Source: Edolisoma coerulescens (lineage: Eukaryota > Chordata > Aves > Passeriformes > Campephagidae). Taken from it: DNA of 64,000 nucleotides. Of the stretch, positions 11,765 through 21,779 are shown one piece after another. The position numbers and the translations under genes are program-made. The stretch lies in contig VWZW01002564.1 in the NCBI GenBank assembly GCA_013397115.1, positions 311,183-375,182 of the forward strand, given 5' to 3'. Each line of letters begins with the position of its first letter. Positions within the stretch are counted from its first letter, which is position 1. Below the pieces are notes generated by a model. That model searched no databases. It saw nothing but the letters and a program-made list of their open reading frames with translations, and had not been told where the DNA came from.

Positions 11765-12364
11765 TGTTGGAAAACATACCAGTTAAAAATTTTTATACAT
11801 AGCTTAAGCCAGGTTTGTTCACCTTTGCCCCGGGGGAAGGGAACTGAAGCTTCTTTCCAGGGGATTGTTTCTCCAGGTGAGGCCTGGTGGGCTCAGCATT
11901 CCAGCAGGCTGGGAGCAGCCCCAAAGAGATAAAGGCCACGGTAGGAACATCAGCAGAACATCAGCGGCCATCTACAAACACCTGCCCCAGACTCTGCCTC
12001 TGGCACAGCTGGAGACTTCTCTTCCGGAAAAGACTGATAAGAAAATCAAGGAATGAAGATCTAATTAACGTCAGAAGCGAAGAAATCCGGATCCAGTAGG
12101 AGACCAAATACTAAGAACTACACAACTTGAGACCAATGAACACTGACCCAATTGGTTTCTATGAGTTTTGACTGTATAAAAGATCTGAAAATCGTAGTAA
12201 ATATCATGTGTCATGGAATGATTCTCTCTGCACACCCGGGCTATGTGTGGCTGAGATGATTTCTGTGGCACATCCTGGCCAGACCAACATCCTGGCCAGA
12301 AAATAGTAATGCCTTGACTCTCTAACATTAAAAATGTTGTTGGAGGGTTTTTGATTTTCCCGCA
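11765..12364 (+). mobile_element. Probable ERV LTR (second family)
   Basis: An LTR-like layout is present: a TG start near 11765, CCAAT at 12133-12137, a TATA box TATAAA at 12175-12180, an ATTAAA polyadenylation signal at 12327-12332, and a CA end near 12364. The following bases ('ttttggtgaaaacgg') resemble the leader that follows avian ERV LTRs. A direct duplication of 'catcctggccaga' lies within it (about 12268-12301). It is not obviously related to the TGTC...GACA family elsewhere in the window. The start is less certain than the end, and I cannot show a target-site duplication. Confidence 0.5.
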
Positions 12365-15300
12365 GTTTTGGTGAAAACGGAGCCCCCAGGACCACCACAC
12401 TTTGTTACCACAGGGAAGATTTAGTGTCTGCCCTCCTTCTCTTATCCCTCTCATGCTTGGGTCATCCCTGGGGTAGCAGCCAGCTTCCAGCACAGGCTGG
12501 GACAGGAAGAGGATGGCCACAACAGGGATATAAAAGCAGTGAAATCTTCAGAGAATGGTGGCCTGCATTTAACTGGGGTATTGGGAAGAGCAGGCAGCTC
12601 TTTGGAAGCACCAGCTCTTTTAGGAAGCCTGGAACAGGACTGTAAAGCAACACAGACCCAGAGGAGGACTGAACAGCACTGACAGGTTTTAATCACTCCA
12701 CAGCACAGAAACACACAGATATCCTGGTGAATAAAATAAGGGAGTCAGAGGGAGAGCAGGACAAGACTTTGGAGGTGGAAAAGAAGGTTGAACACACTCG
12801 ATCAGTGGCAAAACAGCAGATATCACTGAAGGAGAGTTACCTCTCAGATCACTCTGTGTGGCTGCAGAACATTGCTCCTGTCGTGCTCTAGGTGGAGAAA
12901 GAACACCGAGCCTTGGGCAAGGGACTGCAGTTTTATTTGTTCATCTGCCTGAAAGCTATGAGAAGGCTCCAGAACCGTTCTCCTCCATCCACAGCTGATC
13001 ATAAAGTGCATTACTTACACCTTTATAACTGAGAGCACCCTCTCTGGGTCACTGAAAAGCCCCTCTGTGATCTACAGGTCACTTTGTCAGCCTTAGGAGT
13101 GAGAAATGTTATTCAAAGGCTTCTGTGTGTGCACGCTGCGAGTTTAGATTCAGGACCTTGCATTTAAAAATGATTGTTCTGAATTTCCCTCCTGTTATTG
13201 CACCCACAGCTGCAAGTCCCCTCCACTGCACCACTTTTCCCAGAACTAACATACAAAATTCTTTTATTTCTTTTACTCAGCAGCTGCAGTGGGGATTTTT
13301 CTGTTTGCTTGTTTTCCCTCACTGTATTTGGTCCCCCGGCTATGACCTTTTGACAAAATGCATAAAACATCTGGGAAGGAAAAAAAAAAAATAGAAAGTG
13401 AAAAGAGGGGTTGTTTCAGACTGCAGATGCTGTGACAATCTTTATCATTTAACCTTAATTATGCACAGCAGAGGCAGAGCCATGGCCACTGATGTTGCAT
13501 CAGCAAGCTGAAGTCTGATCCCATCTGCTGCACCTGAGCATAGCCCTGTGCTGTGGGTTAAAGTCTGGGAAATGTGCTGCTCTCCAGTTTGATTATCCCT
13601 TAGTCTGCGTCTTCTCCCCCGGAGCGTGCTCCAGTCTGGCCCCCGTGCTCTGTTTGCCTCACAAGCTCTTCAAGAGACGTCAGGGGGAATTTTGGCTCGT
13701 TGTGACTCTTTCCCGTGCTCTGGGGATGCAAAGCAGCTGCAGACCTGTGTCCTGTGTCGTGCAGCAGCTGAGGAGCCCTGCTGGGGTCAGGCCTGGGCGC
13801 AGTGACGCACGAGAGCCGGGCTCAGCGTTTTGCTCGCCGCTCTGCCGCGCTAATCTTTCCTCCGCTAACCTCCACCACCCTCCTCCTAATGCTCATCCTC
13901 ACATGAGTGCACACAAATCCAGCAAGAGGATTTGGGAGCAGCTTAGACAAATGGTTCATTAGGGTCTTTTCTCTGTCAAGCTATGGGTTTTTTTTTTTTT
14001 CCTGAGGTTCCCATCACTGAGCTACTGTGAAAATAAATTCTCCCAGTCACCAGACAGCTGCCACCGTAACAGACTCGTCTGGCATCCAGGCGTGAGGGAC
14101 AGGGATCGTTATCCCATCAAGAGATGGCTTTTTCCTGCTCTCAGTTAGGCTGCTGGATGAACACAGTGGGTCCCTGTGAGCCACATGAAAGCTGTGATTA
14201 TTTTGTGTTTCTCCTTAGCACGGGGAGATTTGCAGGTCCTGTGGTGCTGCACAGGTACTTCTGAACCTGGTGGAGGTTCAGAGAGATTCCTCCCCATGGC
14301 TGCTTGTTACAGGACGTGCTCCCTGCAGCAGTCTCTGGATGTGTGCTGTTCAATCACTGCAGGTTTTCCAGTTTAACTTTAGAGAACCTAATTATACAGG
14401 TAGCCTGTGTACACACAGAAACAGAGGAGAATAGAGGTGGTTTCAGTGTCTCCAGTACCAGCAGGTCTCTCAATGCCTCCCACTCTCTAGCCTGAATCAA
14501 TAACAAGCCTTGCCTGTCCAAATTCCCTTCATCAGTGTCCTTTCTAGATCTGATGCTGCCTTCTTGCCCTGTCCCCCATCTCTGCACCGACAAACGGATC
14601 AATGCCCAGTCCCCCACTGCACCTGAGCACTACACAACTGCTGCAGCATCGCCTGCAATCGAGACGTTTCTGGAGCTTTCCTGGATGGCTTGATGGTTCA
14701 TGCAATGATGTCTGCAGTCAGTGTCCAGTGCTTCCCCTGCAAGCCCTGCTCAGACAGAGAGAGGGGCAGGCTCAAACCAGGGTTTTCAATGCACGATCAC
14801 CAAGTGGCTACAGGGTTTGCGGAATGCCTTTCACAGAGCTGCTTGTCCTGATCAGACCACTCTCCTTCCATGGTATCTTCTCTTCCAGTCTTCTTTCCTC
14901 CAGACCTTCTCCTCTTCCTGCTTCTCCTTCCCCACTACATCAGCACCATTTCCCCTGCAACAGCAGATAAAGCCACTTCTCTTCCTGGCTACTCGCTCTT
15001 CTTCCAGGCTACCCACTCCTCCCTGTATTCCATACTTTCCCAGTGCAAAGGCTGGGCATCAATCCTTTGGAGAAGAAAATTCTATGTGATCACCCTGCAG
15101 TAGGGTCTGTAAGATAATCTGCTCAGTGCAGGAATGCTCATGTGGACCGTGAAGAAATAACCCACATCTAAACTGTCAAGACCACTGGAAGAAAAACAAA
15201 ACTATTCTATAAATTCAAAGTTATAGCAAGTTGTGATTTATTTTTGGAGACCACTCTGTCTGAAGATATATCTTATTTATTTTTTTTTTTTGTTTATTTG

Positions 15301-18300
15301 AGGTTCACACCAAACCAAGAATGGACATAATTTCTCCTTTCTTCTGAAAAACAGCCAAGATTTTAATTCCTCAAAGTGTTGCACCATTTGCCATAACTAT
15401 TTGCTTTAGACAAGTAAACATCATGTCACAAAACAACCCTACGTTCTCAAGCTCTCTGGTCTGAAAATAAAAATGGGTCTAATTTCCAGAGCCAAGGGAA
15501 TATTTTATACAGCAGGATGAGGGGCCATGGAAGGCTCAGGGAGATGAGATCTGGTTGCAAGGCAGGGGGACTCTCAGCAGCAAGCTCTGTGGAGCTGCAC
15601 GCGAGATGGTTTTATTCAAAGAAAGGACCAGGGGAGTGAAAAGGGCTGAAATTGCACCTCTGCCAAGTAGTTTTACAGGATGATACTCACCTGAGATTTA
15701 CAGATGGGGAGAAGCATCACTGTTTAGCAGCTGTAAACTTCCAAACCTGCTCCTGTCCCCGTTCTCCTGCTCTCTGGACGTGTGTGTGAGATGCTCTCTC
15801 CACATCTCCCACTCTCTGGGAGCTGCTGCACGCTGGGAAGCAAAGAGCATCCCTCATTCCCTATGCAAATCCATTGATGAAAACATAAAATGCATCGTGC
15901 TGCTAAAACTTGCTGAGCTTGTTTGACTAAGTGCCAAGGATTAGCAGCACGTAAATTCACCATTGATTTGACAACAATGATATTATGTGCCCTAAACACT
16001 CATGGGATTTGTTCAGTGTTTAGGATGTGGGCTCTGAGGTGGAAAAAAAGGATCGCTAGTAATTTTTTAAGCCTCTTTGGCTGCACCAAGGCAGACTGTT
16101 GATATTATATAAATTCTTTAGATAAAATAAATATCAGTCTTTGGATAAGTAGAGTGGATATTTAACTTTTCCAGTGTACAGCTCAATTGGAAATCTGACT
16201 GTGGATTGCTGTAAGCTGTAAAATAAAAATTGCCCCATCCCTCTAAAATAGGCAAAAAGGAGATGTTGGGAGTAGAAAAAGAATCGCAAAGGGCAGCAAT
16301 AAAACAGAGGATTGTGCCTTAAAAATGGTGAGGTGAAGATTTCTTTTTGCAGTAGAAAACTAAAATTGTCCCCTCCACGACTTTTCCCCACTGTGATCGT
16401 ACCCTCCCTGGCTCTGGTGTTCAGCAACTTTGCAGCCACAGTCCCTGTGGGACAAAAGCATTGTCAGCATGAGTGGGGACCACCTGGGGCAAAACTTGGG
16501 GTGCAGGGGTTGACCATTCATTAAGCAGGAGCTGCCGGGGTGAGGGAGGGGAGAGCTGCGGTGGTTTACACCAGGACAAGCTTAGCCAAGAGTCTGGAGG
16601 GCAGGGGCTGCTCACCTGCCCCCAGCTGGGCAGCTCAGGGCTGTTTGAGAGGCATGGGAATCTGCAGGCTTCTCTAGGGACGTGCTTGTCTCTCTTTAAA
16701 AGGAAAGCAAACCCGGTTTGGTGGAGGTTTTTTGTTTGTTTGTTTGTTTTTTCAAAGGTGCTCAGCGTGTAGTGACCCTCCCACTGACTGGCTTCTTTCT
16801 CGCTCTGAACTATCCTCCAAGAGGGGTTCTCAAGTGTTGTTTGCTTTTAACAAGAATCAGTAATTAACATAACAAAAAAAGGAATATGACATCTGCCACT
16901 CCTGATGCCGCTCCTCCCACTGCATTGCCCCGCAGCCGCAACCCCAGATAAGCATCGCGCAAATTGCACTGATAACGTGGCCTCCCTTCCTCCCATCCAT
17001 TACAAACTTTAGCAAGATATCAACAGAATTCAGAACTCATCAGAATCACTGCTTTCCTGCTTTCCACGGTGTCTGGTGGGGAGGAAAGTGAGTCTCACTG
17101 CTGTTATAACCACCTGCTCCTTCCTCCATCAGCATCCCAGGTCAGAAGTGGTGGAATGGTCTGGAGCTCCTGGCCATGAGGAACAGGAAATGAGTCTTAC
17201 AAAGAAAGGGCTCTTCCCTTAAAAAGAAAGGAAGAAACAAATGCTCTGTGTTCATTTCTAGGGACGGCTTTCAGTAAGTGCTCAGCAGCCAAAACTGATA
17301 ACCACGAGCGAGCCTGCACTTTCTGCTTGACTGCTTGCAATCTGACTTCTATGACTTCATACAGACTTCTTGCGTCCTTTGCAAAGCTTGCTCTATGCAA
17401 GATTAAGAAAAACATGGTCTTTTTATTCTTTTCCCCCCTCACCAGCTTTCTCACACACATTATGTAGTATTTTCCACCGCAGCAAGAATGGCAGGAAGAA
17501 AACTTGCAAAAAAATCACATTATTACTTACCCTAGCTCTGTGTCCCTCTCATGATCTTGTTTTTGTAACTCACAGATTTCTATGAAGTGGAAACAGTCTG
17601 ATTGGCATGCTGCAACAATTTTATCATTAAATATTGCCAGAGATTTGCTCAATCCCTTATATCATCACTAGACAGCTGACATCTAAATTCAAAGGACCTT
17701 CTAAATGAGTATAGTGGTTTTGGGGGTTGACATGTCTTTTTGAAAGAAAAAGCACTGGGATGCCTCCCTGTTTTCCATGAGAGCTATCTGTAGAGTTGCA
17801 TCCTCTGCAGGGTGCCAGGGTACACTTGGCTTGAGAGGAAATGCAGATCAGAGCAGAGTTTGCCTTTCTTGGCTCTCCTGGGGCTGCAATGAAGCAGCTG
17901 GAAACAGGAATCCCAGTTCTGTCAGCACTTCAGAATCTCCTACAAACCCTCCACAGTCACTGCTGACCCGTCACTACACCTGACCAGTCACTGCTCCACT
18001 CCAATACTTGCTTTTCTCTTCACCCTGGGCTTGTACAGAGCTTGGCAGGGGGGTTGGGGACAGCCCTGGGCTCCCCTGGAAATGGGTAGGTGGGACTCAG
18101 TCATGCAGACAAGCTAAGAGCAGCTGAACACAACCAGGGGCTGCACCTGATTGCTGATGGCAGCTTTATTCAGGAACGTGGTCTGGGATTTCTGCAGTTT
18201 GTCCTGGGGAACATCCTTTATGAAATGTCTCGCTCACATGCTGGCAATTATGCATCATGGTTTAGGAAGTGATTATTTCAGAGGTAAGCTGGACAGGAGA

Positions 18301-19200
18301 ACATTCTGGAGGACTTCCTCAGTTGGCCTCACATTCTAAACTTGCAATGAAGCTTTGGAAAAAATTCCCTTTTATACATTGCTCTTGGATGTGCTCATGA
18401 CCACACACGTTAATTTTCTTCCATTTTCTTCCATTTCATTTCCACCAACAAATCTCACTGCTTTTGCTCAGCAGGTGATAGCGATGCTCCAATGTTGTGT
18501 GTCTTGTGAGGTCTGGTCTGCTGAACAGATGCAAAATTATCACTTTCTTTTCTCATACCAAATTCCCACTGGGTGGGATTCATCCCACCAGCTTTGCTTG
18601 TCCAGGAGGAGTTTAGAGTTAGAATTGCCTCCTCAGCTCCCTCCTGAGATACAGACACTGCTGAAAGGGGTCTCATTTCCCCTTTCCTACCTACCCACAT
18701 GATGACGTGATGTGGAGGCACCTGTCCCTCCACTGACTGGACAGGCAGCATGGACAACTCATTTAAACTGGACACAGAAGTTTTAGACCATTGGAAGTCA
18801 CATGTGATGCATCTCAGGAGATTGTTTTTTTTTCTTCCCAGAGGCAGGCAGGCAGTGTGAAGTCTGCATCAGAAGAGAAAAAAACTCCTGTAAATGAAAT
18901 TTACATTTCAGTGGAATATTTTTGCCCATAAAAGACGAAAAATATCTGCCCAAGACGTATGGATATGATTTATTCTAGGGAAAGCCATGAAAATCTGGGT
19001 CCAGAAGAAAGTAAAGACATAAAACCACAAAGTTGGCTGCTGCTTTTCAATTATTTAAATGTATGGTAATATACATAATTTCAGATAAAATTTAGTTGAA
19101 GACATATTTCTCATTTTTCTCTAAAGAGCCAATTTCTTTCATCCCACTGAACATACAGAGTGCTCTGGTCACATGGTGAACACACCTGTGTGTTCCATCC
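12365..19200. other. Intergenic stretch upstream of CRYAA, no supported gene
   Basis: No coding exon can be supported. It holds homopolymer runs (A at about 13380-13391, T at about 13988-14000 and 15282-15292), a (TTTG)n tract at 16727-16750 and a small CpG-rich patch at 13.79-13.87 kb. The rest looks like unique sequence. Distal lens control elements are known upstream of mammalian CRYAA, so unannotated regulatory DNA here is plausible but not demonstrated. Confidence 0.5.
16727..16752. repeat. (TTTG)n short tandem repeat
   Basis: About four to five consecutive TTTG units lie between T runs. This is a simple repeat with no further structure. Confidence 0.85.
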
Positions 19201-19292
19201 CACTGGCACTGGTGCCCAGGGAAGTTGTGGATGCCCCATCCCTGGAAGTGTTCAAGGACTGGTTGGATTAGGCTTGGAGCAACCTGGGCTCC
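19201..19292 (+). mobile_element. CR1 LINE internal-tail fragment
   Basis: The blocks 'gggaagttgtggatgcccca', 'tccctggaagtgttcaaggac' and 'ggcttggagcaacctgggct' are a sense-orientation piece of the CR1 3' region. The terminal repeat is missing, so the copy is truncated at both ends. Confidence 0.8.
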
Positions 19293-21360
19293 CTCCTTCC
19301 TCCTGGCCTCAATAATCCAGGGAATAATGTGGGGAACATGCTGGTCAGAGCTCAAGGGTTTGGCAGTTCTGTAAGGACAGAGAGGATCCTGCCGTTGTGT
19401 GCATTGCTCCGCCATAACCCCTGATCAGGGAAACACAAAGAGGATGTTCCCAACACACTTTAGGGATGGCATTCACACCTCACCCCCTCACCTGGGGCCC
19501 AAATAGTCTGTCAGACCCCCAAATCTGTCTCACTTTCTGTGTGAACACAGTTCCCACAGTTCCTCTACCAGCCAAATAAATGATCTGCTTTGTGTGTTGC
19601 AGTGAGTGGTCTGGGATTTGAACTTGTTCCTGGATCAATCCTCTTATTTTATCTCTTATCCTGCATACCAGGTGATGCATTCTGCATCAGGTCACTGCTG
19701 CCAGTTGGCTCAGTACAGGTTAGCAGGTCTCTGGAACTGGGTGGCTGAGGAGAGATTTTTTCCTCTGCTGGGACAAATCTCATAGAGCTCTTGAAGAAAA
19801 ATCTTGGTAGTGCTTTATGAGTCTTTTGCTTTCCCTTAATTTCTCAAACAAAATGAAAGATTTGGTGCAATGGGAATAAATGAGGGGTTAGGTCTCTCTC
19901 TTGTGGTTTTCCCTCCATGGCTTGAGGAGGGATTGGTCTCTTTTTGACACCTGATCTTAGAAAAGCCTTCATGCCTGAGAGCCGTGGCCAGACCACGGGG
20001 CCTTTTCTTGCTGGAACTGCGTAAGGTGGAAGCTAAGCTCTTGTCTGTCTTCTTTCCGGTCTTTACTGTGGTTTTGGGTGTTTTTCTGCTCAAGTTTTTG
20101 CTTTTCATGAAGGAAAGCCTCTGTAAGGGGATCTTCTGGTTCCTACAATTCCTCCAAGGCCAAGGATTTTCCAAGACCACGCAGTGCCTGGATGCCAGGC
20201 GATTCTCAGCTGAATGTCACTTTGCCTCAGTGCTCTTCTGAATTTAGCTCCTCTGGCCTGGACTGATCTGGTTTCTCCCAGAGAAGAGGACAGGATCTCA
20301 GCCACCCTTGGTTTCTTTAGTCCCTGGCAATGTGAGAGGATGATTCAACCCCTCATATCTGAAATGCCTTTTGGAAGTGCCCTCTCCTCTTTTTCTTTTG
20401 TTCTCTGCTGACTGCAAAAGGTGCTGAGATGCTCAAGACTCCCAGCACGGGTGCTTCTGCTGCTCAGAGGCTCCTGGAATGCAATTCCCGCATCTCTGGA
20501 TGTGATGGAAATGGGGTTTCAGCTGTGGCCACAGCCTGTGAGCCTCGCTGTGGAGCTGGGCAGCCTGGCTGCCCTTTCACTGCCCAGCCACCTCAGCTCT
20601 CTGGCAGAGCCTGCGGCTCCGGCGGCGGGCACGGTGCCCATTGCCCGGCAGTCCAGGGTGCCAGATGACCCCTTAAAGGAGGCTTTAAGTGAAACAGAAA
20701 TGAAAAACAGCTGTAACCAGAAATGCATGTTAAGCAGGATCTGTGCTGTGACACCATGAGATAAATGGATCTCCCACATCACTCCTAAATCAAAACAAGG
20801 ACACTCTCAAGAGCAGCTTTGGGACTGATGTTACGGTCAGAGACCAAGCTTATTTTTCTTTCTCTCTTTTGCCCAAGTATTTTTTGTTAAAAGTTTTTTG
20901 TTTTGTCAGACAAAAAATGATGCTCTGCATCATTTGTTAGTCCTGCTTCCCTGCCAGTCCTGCCATGACCCCTGTGCCAGGGGCGTCAGGCCCCTCTCAA
21001 GTGGCAGAGGCACTTTGTAGCATGTCACAAAAAAGCTTCCCTTTCTTCAACCTGAATCAGACCCTTTTTCTTTGCTTGGAAGAAAGCTGTTTCAATTATT
21101 TGGAAGAAATCTTGAGCCTGTGCTTCAAGGAGGGGCAGAAAAGAAACCAATTAATGAAACCCAAGGTCCGGTTATGAAGACCCACGGAACAGATCTCTTT
21201 CACAAGCATCCTTGAGATGCCCACTGGGGTGTCCTGTTCAGCCTGCTTGATTCCACAGGGGATATGCCAGCGCCCCTGGGCACCCTGTGCCTCGCAGCCT
21301 GCTGCCTGGCATCATCCCTCCAGGACATCTGGCACCGATTCCAACCAGACTGTCATTTCC
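19293..21360. other. CRYAA 5' flank, no supported gene
   Basis: Two kilobases of unique-looking DNA precede the promoter. A 9-bp-arm palindrome lies at 20915-20935 (separate entry). No exon of another gene is visible, so CRYAA has at least 9 kb of upstream flank without anything but repeats and unknown sequence. Confidence 0.5.
20915..20935. repeat. Palindrome, 9-bp arms with 3-bp spacer
   Basis: AAATGATGC, spacer TCT, then GCATCATTT form a perfect inverted repeat about 550 bp upstream of the expected CRYAA start site. It could bind a dimeric factor or be chance in an A/T-rich tract. Confidence 0.6.
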
Positions 21361-21368
21361 AGGTCAGT

Positions 21369-21395
21369 CTCCGCATTTCTGCTGACCATGTTGCC
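21369..21395 (+). promoter_or_regulatory. Lens enhancer element with Maf half-site (alphaCE2-like)
   Basis: TGCTGAC at 21380-21386 followed by CATGTTGC forms a Maf half-site with a partial second half. It lies about 108 bp upstream of the inferred start site. The chicken alpha-A-crystallin gene has the element called alphaCE2 in this interval (about -119 to -99), and the lens factor L-Maf binds its TGCTGAC core. Motif and spacing are seen here; binding is inferred from the chicken gene. It is the best candidate for the lens-specific switch of this gene. Confidence 0.7.
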
Positions 21396-21457
21396 TCCAT
21401 CATGAGATCATGTCTTTCCAGAGGAATCCTGCTAATGCCTTCATTCTGCGAGGCCGG

Positions 21458-21465
21458 TATATATA
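21458..21465 (+). promoter_or_regulatory. CRYAA: CRYAA TATA box
   Basis: TATATATA followed by a G run, placed 133 bp before the ATG. With usual spacing, transcription should start around 21487-21495, giving a 5'UTR of about 100 nt. A strong TATA box fits a tissue-restricted, very highly expressed crystallin gene. Confidence 0.85.
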
Positions 21466-21487
21466 GGGGGAGCTTCCCTGGGGCTGC

Positions 21488-21590
21488 ACCACGCAGTCCA
21501 GCCAAGGCATCGCCGTCTCCCCAGCAGCGGCACTGCCCCTTCCGCTCTCCCCTTGCAGCCACAGGTCTCAGCAGCAGCAGCAGCAGCAGC
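21488..21590 (+). other. CRYAA: CRYAA 5'UTR (start approximate)
   Basis: The leader contains no ATG before the true start codon. Its last 21 bases are essentially (CAG)n/(GCA)n, ending directly at the ATG. The 5' end is inferred from the TATA box and is not precise. Confidence 0.65.
21571..21590 (+). repeat. CAG trinucleotide run abutting the CRYAA start codon
   Basis: About six to seven CAG/GCA units end immediately before ATG at 21591. Codons of this run are in frame with the protein but lie upstream of the start. Repeat length may vary between individuals. Confidence 0.85.
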
Positions 21591-21779
21591 ATGGACATTA
21601 CCATCCAGCACCCCTGGTTCAAGCGTGCTCTGGGACCCCTCATTCCAAGCCGTTTGTTCGACCAGTTTTTTGGAGAGGGTCTCTTTGAGTATGACCTCCT
21701 GCCTTTGTTCTCGTCCACTATCAGCCCCTACTACAGGCAGTCCCTCTTCCGCAGCGTGCTGGAGTCGGGCATTTCAGAG
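21591..21779 (+). CDS. CRYAA: CRYAA exon 1, coding part (residues 1-63)
   Basis: This encodes the hydrophobic N-terminal region that mediates higher-order assembly, ending in the conserved ISE. The donor site at 21780 reads GTAAGG. The ATG context is 'cagcatgg', with G at +4. Confidence 0.98.

Noticed and set aside
21264..21590. In-frame open extension upstream of CRYAA with an earlier ATG
   Set aside because: It runs through the enhancer element and TATA box, and the alpha-crystallin family begins at MDITIQHPWF, so the extension is a chance open frame.
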